Source of the DNA: Sinorhizobium sp. A49
GTDB lineage: Bacteria > Pseudomonadota > Alphaproteobacteria > Rhizobiales > Rhizobiaceae
DNA length: 64,000 bases
NCBI RefSeq assembly: GCF_002002725.1
Contig: NZ_MUNW01000036.1
Location: forward strand, 62,001 to 126,000
Direction of reading: 5' to 3'
This document shows positions 53,572 to 61,789 of the stretch, piece after piece (within the stretch, counting starts at the first letter, position 1; each line of letters begins with the position of its first letter). The translations under genes were made by a program, and so were the position numbers. The notes beneath the pieces were generated by a model, which saw nothing but the letters and a program-made list of their open reading frames with translations, was not told the DNA's origin and did no database searches.

Positions 53572-54732
53572 TTACGCTCCCAGCGGCCGCAGCAGGTCGC
53601 GGCTGATGATGTGGCGCTGGATTTCGGAGGTGCCGTCCCAGATGCGCTCGACGCGGGCGTCACGCCAGAAGCGGGCGAGCGGCAGGTCGTCCATCAGCCC
53701 CATGCCGCCGAAGATCTGGATCGCCTCGTCGGTGACGCGGGCGAGCATTTCGGTGGCGTAGACCTTGGCAGACGCGATCTCGCGGTTGGAGGGCAGGCCC
53801 TGGTCGAGGCGCCAGGCAGCCGACAGCGTCAGGAGGTCGGCGGCGTCGATCTCGGTGATCATGTCGGCGAGCTTGAACGAGACGCCCTGGTTGGCGCCGA
53901 TCGGCTTGCCGAACTGCTTGCGCTCGGCGGCGTAGTTGAGTGCATAGTCGAAGGCGCGGCGCGCCCGGCCGACCGAGGTTGCCGCCACCGTCAACCGTGT
54001 GGCGAACAGCCAGTCGTTGGCGACGTCGAAACCCTTGTGCACTTCGCCGAGGATCTGGGCGGAGGGCAGGCGGCAATCGTCGAAGGTCAGGACGCAGTTG
54101 TTGTAGCCGCGGTGGGAGACGGAGTTGTAGCCTTTGCGGATCTCGAAACCGGGCGTGCCGCGGTCGACGAGGAAGCAGGTGATCTTCTTCTTCGGTCCGC
54201 GCGGCGTGTCCTCTTCACCGGTTGCGATGAAGACGATGACGAAATCGGCGATGTCGGCATGGCTGATGAAATGCTTGGTGCCGTTGACGATCCAGTCGTC
54301 GCCGTCCTTGCGGGCAAAACACTTCATGCCGCGCACGTCGGAGCCGGCATCCGGCTCGGTCATGGCGAGCGCGTCGAACTTGTCGCCCTTGACCGCGGGC
54401 AGCAGGTATCTTTCGCGCTGTTCGTCGTTGCAGGCCATCAGGATGCCCGAGGGCCGGCCGAAGAACACGGTCAGGCCCATCGAGCCGCGGCCGAGCTCGC
54501 GCTCGACGAGAGTGAAGGAGGTGTGGTCGAGCCCGGCACCGCCGACTTCTTCCGGGAAATTACAGCCGAAGAAGCCGAGTTCCTTGCACTTGCGGGCGAT
54601 GTCCTGGCCGAGTTCGCGCGGCACGATGCCGGTGCGCTCGACCTCGTCCTCATGCGGATAGATTTCGGTCTCGACGAAGCTGCGGACCGTGTCGACGATC
54701 ATCTGCTGTTCTTCGGTCAGTGCGAAATTCAT
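53572..54732 (-). CDS. Acyl-CoA dehydrogenase, probable gamma-butyrobetainyl-CoA dehydrogenase
   Basis: A 386-residue flavoprotein. MNFALTEEQQMIVDTVRSFVETEIYP opens the N-terminal domain, ALAMTEPDAGSDVRGMKCFARK is the FAD-contacting segment, and the C-terminal domain has QFGKPIGANQG and VTDEAIQIFGGMGLM. The usual catalytic Glu in the Y/W-E-G-T motif is Asp366 here (IWDGTSEIQRHIISR). Beside CoA ligase and CaiD, it probably dehydrogenates gamma-butyrobetainyl-CoA to crotonobetainyl-CoA. GAGGGAG precedes the ATG at 54732. Confidence 0.86.
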   Translation of the reverse strand: MNFALTEEQQMIVDTVRSFVETEIYPHEDEVERTGIVPRELGQDIARKCKELGFFGCNFPEEVGGAGLDHTSFTLVERELGRGSMGLTVFFGRPSGILMACNDEQRERYLLPAVKGDKFDALAMTEPDAGSDVRGMKCFARKDGDDWIVNGTKHFISHADIADFVIVFIATGEEDTPRGPKKKITCFLVDRGTPGFEIRKGYNSVSHRGYNNCVLTFDDCRLPSAQILGEVHKGFDVANDWLFATRLTVAATSVGRARRAFDYALNYAAERKQFGKPIGANQGVSFKLADMITEIDAADLLTLSAAWRLDQGLPSNREIASAKVYATEMLARVTDEAIQIFGGMGLMDDLPLARFWRDARVERIWDGTSEIQRHIISRDLLRPLGA

Positions 54733-54803
54733 GTGTTCTCCCTCGCAATTTATCTGCCTGCCTGTAGCCGATCTCCCCATCGACCGCTGGCGTGCTTGTC
54801 TTG

Positions 54804-54968
54804 CCCCTCACCCTAACCCTCTCCCCGCAGGCGGGGAGAGGGGATGCCTCTCGGGTAGCGCACCGCTCCGGTCACCAAGAACCGCTGCGACCTTTGAAGG
54901 AGCGAGCGGTTGCGGCAGATCCCTTCTCCCCGTTTACGGGGAGAAGGTCGCGGCAGCGGGATGAGGGG
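54804..54968. repeat. Rhizobial intergenic palindromic repeat (RIME-like), copy 4
   Basis: CCCTCTCCCCGC-ag-GCGGGGAGAGGG (near 54817-54842) and CCTTCTCCCCGT-tt-ACGGGGAGAAGG (near 54923-54948) are bounded by CCCCTCACC (54804) and GATGAGGGG (ends 54968). It fills most of the 288-bp gap between the acyl-CoA dehydrogenase and carnitine dehydrogenase genes, which otherwise holds no gene. Confidence 0.6.
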
Positions 54969-55020
54969 CGGCCGACGCCCGGAACATTCCCGCAAATTCC
55001 CTTCCCACGAGAAAGGGCAG

Positions 55021-56511
55021 TCAGCGCTTTTGGCCGACGAACCGTCCGGCACCGTCCGGCTTCGGCAGGCCCGAATGTGCCTCGGTGATCGCCTTCAGCT
55101 TGTCGAGCACCTTCGCAGGCGCCGCGACCGCTTTGCCGGCCTTGCTGTCGACATGCAGCATCATCTGCTCGGCGGTTGCGACCGCTTCCTTCGTCTCGGC
55201 ATTGTAGATCGTCGAGAACAGATGCAGGCGCTTCTCGTCCGAAGACAGCAGCTGGCAGGTCGAATAGAGCGCATTGCCGAGCTTGGCCTCGCCAAGATTG
55301 CGGATATGAGTCTCGACCGTATAGTAGCTGTGGCCGTCGCGCACGTATTCGAGGTCGACGCCGATCAGGCGCAACAGGCCGTCCGAGGTGTCGCCGAAGA
55401 CCTGGAGATAACGATGCTCGGTCATGTGGCCGTTGTAGTCGACCCAGGCAGCGCTCACCTTGGTATCGAGAATGTGCAGCGGCTTGACGTCGCCGAGATC
55501 GGCTTCCGGCTTCTTGGCATTGGCCCAGAGCTTCGCTTCGAAATCGGCGAGCAGCTTGCCCGCTCCCCAGCCTTCGCCGCCATTGCCCGATTTCAGCGCG
55601 TGCATGATGCCGACGAGGTTTTCGTCACGGATGCGCTCCAGTTCGCGGATCGAACGGCCGGCGGCCTGCGCGTCCGACTGGGCGCCGATCTTTTCGACGA
55701 GCGCATCGTCGAGGTCGACGACGTCGGTGAACTTCGTCCACGGCCATTTCAGGCAGGGGCCGAACTGGGCGAGGAAGTGGCGCATGCCGGCTTCGCCGCC
55801 GGCGATGCGGTAGGTCTCGAACAGGCCCATCTGCGCCCAGCGCATGCCGAAGGAATAGCGCATGACGTTGTCGAGCGTTTCGGTATCGCAGATGTCATCC
55901 TGGATCAGCCAGAGCGCCTCGCGCCAGAGCGCTTCCAGCAGCCGGTCGCCGACGAAGGCCTCGATCTCCTTGGCGATGACGACGCCCTTCATGCCGATCT
56001 GCTCGACGCCCTGCATGGCGCGTTCGATCGTCGCCTTCGACGTCTTCTTGCCGCCGACGAGTTCGACCAGCGGTAGCAGGTAGACCGGGTTGTAGGGATG
56101 CGCCACGAACATGCGCTCGGGGTGCTTCATCTCGGCCTGAAGGTCGGAGGGCAGCAGGCCCGAGGTGGACGAGCCGATGAGCGCATCCGGCCTTGCTGCC
56201 GCGTCGATCTGCGTGATGACGCCGCGCTTCAGCTCCAGCCGCTCGGGCACGCTTTCCTGAATCCAATCAGCGTCCTTGACCGTTTCCTCGATGCTTTTGC
56301 AGAAGGTGAGTTTTCCCTTCGGCGGCAGCGGCGCCATGGTGAGCATCGCATAGGCACGCTCGGCATTGGCCATGACTTCGCCGATGATGCGCTCGGCTTC
56401 CGGATGCGGGTCGAAGATCTTCACGTCGATGCCGGCGAGCGCAAAACGCGCCACCCAGGCGCCGCCAATGACACCGCCACCGACGCAGGCTGCATTCTTG
56501 ATCTGGCTCAT
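55021..56511 (-). CDS. lcdH: L-carnitine dehydrogenase fused to betainyl-CoA thioesterase
   Basis: A 496-residue two-domain protein. The N-terminal 3-hydroxyacyl-CoA-dehydrogenase-like part (about 1-320) has the NAD motif CVGGGVIGGAWVARFALAGI and the catalytic region VAHPYNPVYLLPLVE, typical of L-carnitine dehydrogenase, which oxidises L-carnitine to 3-dehydrocarnitine. The C-terminal part (about 345-480) is a hotdog thioesterase: VDYNGHMTEHRYLQVFGD. In pseudomonads these are separate proteins (CdhA, CdhB). The fusion would connect the first and last steps of carnitine-to-betaine conversion. It is 11 bp from the BKACE gene, in one operon. Confidence 0.9.
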   Translation of the reverse strand: MSQIKNAACVGGGVIGGAWVARFALAGIDVKIFDPHPEAERIIGEVMANAERAYAMLTMAPLPPKGKLTFCKSIEETVKDADWIQESVPERLELKRGVITQIDAAARPDALIGSSTSGLLPSDLQAEMKHPERMFVAHPYNPVYLLPLVELVGGKKTSKATIERAMQGVEQIGMKGVVIAKEIEAFVGDRLLEALWREALWLIQDDICDTETLDNVMRYSFGMRWAQMGLFETYRIAGGEAGMRHFLAQFGPCLKWPWTKFTDVVDLDDALVEKIGAQSDAQAAGRSIRELERIRDENLVGIMHALKSGNGGEGWGAGKLLADFEAKLWANAKKPEADLGDVKPLHILDTKVSAAWVDYNGHMTEHRYLQVFGDTSDGLLRLIGVDLEYVRDGHSYYTVETHIRNLGEAKLGNALYSTCQLLSSDEKRLHLFSTIYNAETKEAVATAEQMMLHVDSKAGKAVAAPAKVLDKLKAITEAHSGLPKPDGAGRFVGQKR

Positions 56512-56522
56512 GGTATCCCCGC

Positions 56523-57425
56523 TCAGCGCTTCGTCAGCTTCAGTTTCTTGCGGACCTCATCCGGCCCGATGATCTTGGCGCCCATGCCTTCGATGACGCC
56601 GACAGCCTTTTCGACGAGCTGGCCGTTGGTGGCGAGCTGGCCCTTGCCGATGTAGAGATTGTCCTCGAGGCCGACGCGAACATTGCCGCCGGCAAGGACC
56701 GCTGCCGCCGGATAGGCCAGCGCGTTGCGGCCGATGGAGAAGGCCGAGAAGGTCCAGTTGGCAGGCACGTTGTTGACCATGGCCATGAAGGTGTTGAGAT
56801 CGTCGGGCGCGCCCCACGGAATGCCCATGCAGAGCTGAATCAGCACCGGATCCTCGATCAGGCCTTCCTCGGCGAGCTGCTTGGCAAACCAGAGGTGGCC
56901 GGTGTCGAAGGCCTCGATCTCCGGGCGCACACCGAGTGCCGTCATCTGGCGGGCCATTTCGCGCAGCATCGACGGCGTGTTGGTCATGACATAGTCGCCG
57001 AGCGAGAAGTTCATGGTGCCGCAGTCGAGCGTGCAGATTTCCGGCAGACATTCGGCCACATGGGCGACACGCTCGGTGGCGCCGGCCATGTCAGTGCCTT
57101 TTTCATTGACGGGCAAGGGGCTTTCGACGTTGCCGAACACCAGATCGCCGCCCATGCCGGCGGTCAGGTTCAGCACCATGTCGACATCGGCCGAGCGGAT
57201 ACGGTCGGTCACTTCCCTATAGAGATCGAGCCTGCGGGAGGGGGCGCCGGTTTCCGGATCGCGAACGTGGCAGTGGACCACGGCGGCGCCGGCCTTGGCC
57301 GCCTCGACCGCCGCTTCGGCGATCTGTTTCGGCGTGATCGGAACGTGGCTGGACTTCGAAACGGTGTCTCCCGAGCCGGTGACGGCACAGGTGATGAATA
57401 CCTCGCGGTTCATGCTGAGCGGCAT
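56523..57425 (-). CDS. cdhC: Dehydrocarnitine cleavage enzyme of the BKACE (DUF849) family, CdhC-like
   Basis: A 300-residue zinc-dependent beta-keto acid cleavage enzyme. KAGAAVVHCHVRDPETGAPS carries the zinc H-x-H, and VRVGLEDNLYIGKGQLATN the conserved Glu region. BKACE enzymes condense a beta-keto acid with acetyl-CoA; with carnitine dehydrogenase beside it, the substrate is 3-dehydrocarnitine, giving betainyl-CoA and acetoacetate. The start MPLSMNREVF at 57425 follows GGGAG. It is the first gene of the minus-strand operon and is divergent from the AraC-type regulator. Confidence 0.9.
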   Translation of the reverse strand: MPLSMNREVFITCAVTGSGDTVSKSSHVPITPKQIAEAAVEAAKAGAAVVHCHVRDPETGAPSRRLDLYREVTDRIRSADVDMVLNLTAGMGGDLVFGNVESPLPVNEKGTDMAGATERVAHVAECLPEICTLDCGTMNFSLGDYVMTNTPSMLREMARQMTALGVRPEIEAFDTGHLWFAKQLAEEGLIEDPVLIQLCMGIPWGAPDDLNTFMAMVNNVPANWTFSAFSIGRNALAYPAAAVLAGGNVRVGLEDNLYIGKGQLATNGQLVEKAVGVIEGMGAKIIGPDEVRKKLKLTKR

Positions 57426-57533
57426 TGCTGTCTCCCTTTTATTGAGGCCATTACGAGCCAAGAACGACGGCACTGCTTTTCATAATCGGTTCCAGGTTGT
57501 ACATTATCGGCAACGGGGCGGAGAAGTTTGCAG

Positions 57534-58505
57534 ATGGATCAGAACGTTTCGCAGGTGCAGCACGCCGATATCCTGGTGTTGCCGGAGACCAACCTGATCC
57601 TCGTTGCCTCGGTGATCGAACCGATGCGCGCCGCCAACCGCATCGCCGGCCGGCCGCTCTACAGCTGGACGCTCTACAGCCCGGACGGACAGCCGATCGA
57701 AACCAAGAGCGGCATTCCCATTCCGGTCTCAGGTGCCTTCCGGCCGCAGCGCGAAACGGCACCGCTGTTCATTCTCTCAAGCTACAACTGGCAGCGCAGC
57801 GCCACCTCGCAATTGAAGATGATGCTGTCGCAGACGGCGCGCCATCGCGAAATGATGGCGGGCATCGAATCCGGCTCCTGGCTGTTGGCCGAAACCAGCC
57901 TGCTCGACACGTCCAGGGCCACCACCCACTGGGAGGATTTCGAGGATTTCACCGCCGCCTATCCGCAGGTGACGATGGTGCCCGAACGCTTCGTCATCGA
58001 CGGCAAGCGCATCACGACTGGCGGTTCGCTGCCGACGCTCGACCTGATGCTGGAGCTGATCCGCCGGGCGCATGGCTACTCGCTGGCGCTCGAAGTGTCT
58101 CGCCTGTTCATCTACGAGCAGGAGCGCACCCGCGGCGACCTGTTGCAGATGCCGGCAATCGGCAACATGCGCATCCTCGACCCGCGTGTCGGTGCGGCGG
58201 TCAAGCTGATGGAGGAAACGGTGGAGGCGCCGCTGACGCTTCAGCGCCTCGCCCGCCGCATCGGCGTCAGCGTTCGGCACCTGCAGGACCTGTTTCGCGA
58301 CACGATGGGGGTGGCCCCGCACGAACATTACCTGGCGCTGCGCCTCAATGCGGCGCGGCGCAAGGTGATCGAGACGCGCATGGAATTTGCCGACATCGCC
58401 GCGATCTCCGGCTTCAATTCCTCCTCGTCGTTCTCGCGCAGCTACCGCGCGCATTATCGCGAAAGCCCGAGCGAAACGCGACGACGGCTGAAGCTCAAGG
58501 GCTGA
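57534..58505 (+). CDS. cdhR: GATase1-like AraC-family regulator (CdhR-like)
   Basis: A 323-residue regulator. The N-terminal DJ-1/PfpI-type glutamine-amidotransferase-like domain (about 10-190; DILVLPETNLILVASVIEPMRAAN) senses the effector, and two AraC HTH motifs (about 225-318; LTLQRLARRIGVSVRHLQDLFRDTMGVAPHEHYL and FADIAAISGFNSSSSFSRSYRAHY) bind DNA. CdhR of Pseudomonas and GbdR share this design. It diverges from cdhC with a 108-bp spacer. The ATG at 57534 is preferred to the TTG at 57528, with GGAGAAG upstream. It is the likely activator in response to carnitine. Confidence 0.88.
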   Translation: MDQNVSQVQHADILVLPETNLILVASVIEPMRAANRIAGRPLYSWTLYSPDGQPIETKSGIPIPVSGAFRPQRETAPLFILSSYNWQRSATSQLKMMLSQTARHREMMAGIESGSWLLAETSLLDTSRATTHWEDFEDFTAAYPQVTMVPERFVIDGKRITTGGSLPTLDLMLELIRRAHGYSLALEVSRLFIYEQERTRGDLLQMPAIGNMRILDPRVGAAVKLMEETVEAPLTLQRLARRIGVSVRHLQDLFRDTMGVAPHEHYLALRLNAARRKVIETRMEFADIAAISGFNSSSSFSRSYRAHYRESPSETRRRLKLKG

Positions 58506-58643
58506 AAGCGTACTTCAAGTCTTGATTTAAGTTTCGAATTCGTGAGTCGTTTCAGGCGGTTGGCGGCGGATGATCAGCAATTGATTCCGAAGCTGTTGCT
58601 TCGGGGTAAAGGGCCTGCTTTCGTTCGCGACCGTTTCTCCCTC

Positions 58644-58761
58644 CCTCATTCCTGTGCCTGTCACAGGAATCTAGCCGGCCCAAGTCCTTGGGCTGGTAAA
58701 GAGTCTTTCCGCCGCGCCGGCGCGCGTCGACTGGATTCCTGTGACAAGCACAGGAATGAGG
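58644..58761. repeat. Inverted-repeat-bounded intergenic element, copy E3
   Basis: Ends are CCTCATTCCTGTGCCTGTC (58644) and GACAAGCACAGGAATGAGG (to 58761), and the core includes GGCCCAAGTCCTTGGGC. It accounts for much of the 316-bp gap between cdhR and the LysR gene; I see no gene in the remainder. Confidence 0.7.
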
Positions 58762-58821
58762 ACAATGGCAAACCCGAGCTCGCGAAATTTTGTGCTGGAC
58801 GCTGTGTGACACCGCAAGCCA

Positions 58822-60000
58822 TCAGGCCTGTGCGCTTGCCCGCATCATCGAAATCATCAACTCGCCGACCTCGCTGGAAAATGCGCCGCTCGGCCAGATC
58901 AACGTCAGCGACTGACGGTATTGGGCTCCCAGCCGGATCATCGCCGGTGGGCGGTGGATGCGCGCCAGCGAAGTTTCCGGCAACACCGAGAGGTAGCCAT
59001 GGTGGCTGACCAGGTTGATGATCACGGGGATGGAATCGACCTCGACCAGCGTCACGCGCCGTCGCTCCGACTCAGTGAGGATATCATCGAGGAAGCGGGC
59101 GACCTCCCGGCGCAGGCCGCTTCGGGCGCTTGGCACAGCGATAGGACAGGTGGCCAGCAGCCGCGGAAGATCGCCGCCCATCTCCGACAATGCCAGGGCC
59201 GGTCCGGCCAGCACCAGCGGCGTCTCGGTGACCAGACGACCGTCGAAATCAGGGGGAATGCCCGCGATGTCGAGCAGGGCTGCGTCGAAGCGCCGGCTCT
59301 TGAGGCCGGCCAGAAGTTCGTCGGCGGTGGTGCTGGAAATGAACAGCGACTGGCGCGGACGGGAGCGGTGCCAGGTGGCGGTCAGCGCCGCCAGCATGCG
59401 GGCAATCTCGCTTTCCGGCCCGAGTGGCATGACCGCGCCGAGGCGCCAGGTGGTGACGTCGCGGCGGAACCGGTCGGCAGACGCGCGCGTCAGCCGCGCC
59501 CAGAGGTCGAGCAAACGCTCGACATCAGGGATGATATCGAGAGCAATCGGCGTGCAGGCGATGCCGCCATGGGAGCGTTCGAACAGCCGGCATTGCAGAT
59601 GGCGTTCGAGATCGGCAATCTGCCGCGTCAGCTGCGGCTGGCCGAGGCCGAGGGTGTGGGCGGCGGCGCGGATACTGCCGGCGCGGGCGATCCGCACGAA
59701 CCGATCGAGCGCGACAAGGCCGACGGGCGGAATAGCGGTCGTCGGTTCCGCCTTGCTTTTGGCGAGCAGCGCCCTGATGGTGGCGCTTGCCTCAGCCACG
59801 TCGGCCTGGCGCGCGCGGGCTTCCAGGGTCAGGGCCATCAGGTTGCCATCGCGTCGGAAAAGCGGGATCGAAACGGCCTGCTCGAAGCGGCGAACGGCGG
59901 CGCTGACGCTCGACGGCGCACGGTCGCTCAAGGTGGCCGCGCGCCTTATGCCGCCTTCCTTCATCACGGTCTCGACGAGCAGGATCGTGGCGATATCCAT
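58822..60000 (-). CDS. LysR-type regulator with two N-terminal HTH domains
   Basis: A 392-residue protein, about 90 longer than normal LysR regulators. Residues 2-60 form one HTH (MKEGGIRRAATLSDRAPSSV, then SAAVRRFEQAVSIPLFRRDG), and residues 95-153 a second one (VALDRFVRIARAGSIRAAAH, then QPQLTRQIADLERHLQCRLFERS). A standard effector domain follows from about residue 175. It is divergent from the lyase/amidohydrolase operon at 60210, which it most likely controls. The ATG at 60000 follows GGGGGAA. Two DNA-binding heads per chain suggest an extended or bipartite operator. Confidence 0.85.
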   Translation of the reverse strand: MDIATILLVETVMKEGGIRRAATLSDRAPSSVSAAVRRFEQAVSIPLFRRDGNLMALTLEARARQADVAEASATIRALLAKSKAEPTTAIPPVGLVALDRFVRIARAGSIRAAAHTLGLGQPQLTRQIADLERHLQCRLFERSHGGIACTPIALDIIPDVERLLDLWARLTRASADRFRRDVTTWRLGAVMPLGPESEIARMLAALTATWHRSRPRQSLFISSTTADELLAGLKSRRFDAALLDIAGIPPDFDGRLVTETPLVLAGPALALSEMGGDLPRLLATCPIAVPSARSGLRREVARFLDDILTESERRRVTLVEVDSIPVIINLVSHHGYLSVLPETSLARIHRPPAMIRLGAQYRQSLTLIWPSGAFSSEVGELMISMMRASAQA

Positions 60001-60209
60001 TGCGCAAGTTCCCCCACCAGCATGGCCGTCGCTGTCGCGTTCAGCTTTCGGCATCGACTGTTCAGGATTTGGGATATATCACGCGAGAGGGCAAAGCGCA
60101 TAGCATGCTGAGCGACGATCCCTCGTCCAACGGGCCGGATCGCATCAAGTCTTTGCATCCACGCATCGTTTCGGCGTCGAGGCGCATCGCGTGGTAAGGT
60201 TCTCTCGGC

Positions 60210-61748
60210 ATGCTGCAACAGGTCAAGTCCATCGTTCTCTGCGGGAAACCGCTCGACTTCGCGACGCTCGAGGAAATCGGCTCGGGGGCTGCGCGGCCGG
60301 TTGCGGACGAGGGCGGCATGGAGCGGGTTGCGGCTGCCCACAAGGTGATCGCCGATCGTGTCGCGCTCGGCCTGCCGGTCTACGGCTCCAACACCGGCGT
60401 CGGCTCGATGAAGGACCGGCTGTGGACGGCGGACGATCTGGTGGAATTCAACGCCTCGCTGGTGCGTGCCCACCATTTCGGCACCGGCGAGTTCTTCACG
60501 GTGCCGATTGTGCGTAAGGCGATCGCCATTCGCTGCAATACGGCCATGCGCGGGCATACCGGCTGCAGTCCCGAGCTGATCACCGCCTTTCTCGCGCTGA
60601 TCGAACACGACATCATTCCGGCGGTGCGCCGGCACGGCTCGATGGGCTGCGCCGATATCGGCCTGATGGGGCAGATCGCGGCGGTCCTGACCGGGGTCGG
60701 CGAAGCCTATCATCGTGGCCGGCTGGTGCCGGCTGAAACCGCACTTGCCGATGCCGGGCTCGAACCCCTGGTGATGCGCCCGCGCGATGCGCTGGCCGCG
60801 CTGAGCGTCAACGCGATCGCCTATTCGGCCGCCGCCGATGTGTTGCGCGAGGCTGCAGCGGCTATTCGCGTGCTGTTGGTCACGGGCGTAATGTCTTCCC
60901 AGGCGCTTGGCGCCTCGGCCGATCCGTGGCGGGTGGCTGCGACGCTCTCGACGCGCGGCGAGGCGCTGGTCGGCTCCTGGCTCTACGGCCAGTCCGGTGT
61001 TGCCGACTGGCCGTTGCCGACGGCGATCCACGATCCCTTGAGCCTGCGCATGACCGCCCAGGTTTTCGGCGCCGTCGTCGACACGTTGCTGGTGGCGGCC
61101 GGACGGCTGGTCGAGGCGACCTATCTTTCCGACGACAATCCGGTGGTGCTCGGTGGCCAGGTGCATGCCTCGGGCGCGTCGCTGCCCTTGACGACGACGC
61201 TTTATGTCGAGACGGCGCAGATCGCCTTTTCGCATGTGGCGCGCAACGTGCTCAACCGCTGCATCCTGCTATCGAACGGCGGGCGGCGCAATCTGCCGGT
61301 CAATTTGGTGGCGCCGGGCGAAGTCGCCACCGGCCTCGGCCCGTTGATGAAGCTTGCCGTCGAGCTCTATATGCGCGTGCAGTCGATGGCGGTGCCGCTT
61401 TCGGCCCAGTCCATCGTCGTTGCCGGCGGGCTGGAGGAGGAGGCGACCTTCCTGCCCCTGATCGTCGAACGCATGGAAACGCAGGTGCGCGATCTGCGGC
61501 AGCTGGCGGCGATCGAGGCGATCCTGTCGTCGCAGGCGATCGATCTCGTCGGCGACGCGCCGCACGGGATCGTCAGGCTTGCACATGAGCGCACCCGCTC
61601 GATCAGCCCGATGTACATCAAGGACCGGCCGCTTTCGAGGGAGATCGAGGCGCTGCAACAGGCCTTCACCTGCCATGACCTGCTGCGCACCTTCGTCGCC
61701 ATGGCGCCGATGCCGGAGTTCGACGACTTCTTCGCGCTGGGCAAATGA
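60210..61748 (+). CDS. Aromatic amino-acid/histidine ammonia-lyase-family homologue lacking the MIO triad
   Basis: A 512-residue protein with the HAL/PAL fold along its whole length. Tyr58 in VYGSNTGVGS and His88/His89 in VRAHHFGTG match active-site loops, and SLR (278-280) and SDDNPVV are retained. The MIO cofactor normally forms from Ala-Ser-Gly in G-S-x-G-A-S-G-D; here the segment is GSMGCADIG, so Cys147-Ala148-Asp149 replace the triad. The Tyr of the usual AYSLR motif is Leu, and the following Asn-rich region is changed. It therefore probably does not use MIO. It is first in an operon with a cyclic amidohydrolase and a carbamoylase; the reaction is unknown. Confidence 0.85.
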   Translation: MLQQVKSIVLCGKPLDFATLEEIGSGAARPVADEGGMERVAAAHKVIADRVALGLPVYGSNTGVGSMKDRLWTADDLVEFNASLVRAHHFGTGEFFTVPIVRKAIAIRCNTAMRGHTGCSPELITAFLALIEHDIIPAVRRHGSMGCADIGLMGQIAAVLTGVGEAYHRGRLVPAETALADAGLEPLVMRPRDALAALSVNAIAYSAAADVLREAAAAIRVLLVTGVMSSQALGASADPWRVAATLSTRGEALVGSWLYGQSGVADWPLPTAIHDPLSLRMTAQVFGAVVDTLLVAAGRLVEATYLSDDNPVVLGGQVHASGASLPLTTTLYVETAQIAFSHVARNVLNRCILLSNGGRRNLPVNLVAPGEVATGLGPLMKLAVELYMRVQSMAVPLSAQSIVVAGGLEEEATFLPLIVERMETQVRDLRQLAAIEAILSSQAIDLVGDAPHGIVRLAHERTRSISPMYIKDRPLSREIEALQQAFTCHDLLRTFVAMAPMPEFDDFFALGK

Positions 61749-61789
61749 CCGAAGACTGATCCAGCAAGACCGATCCGAGGGGGAATACG

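Larger units (their letters stand above)
52981..53633. repeat. Tandem duplication spanning a gene junction (two units)
   Basis: Unit A (about 52981-53270) and unit B (about 53271-53633) are direct repeats. Each starts with the first codons of the CoA ligase, carries one inverted-repeat element, and ends with the last codons of the acyl-CoA dehydrogenase. Both start ATCAGGCGGTCGA, share GCGGCACGGACGTGCCGCTG in the middle and end TGTGGCGCTGGATTTC. Unit B has about 65 extra bp (53324-53388). The gene pieces in unit B's start and unit A's end are inactive fragments. Confidence 0.8.
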
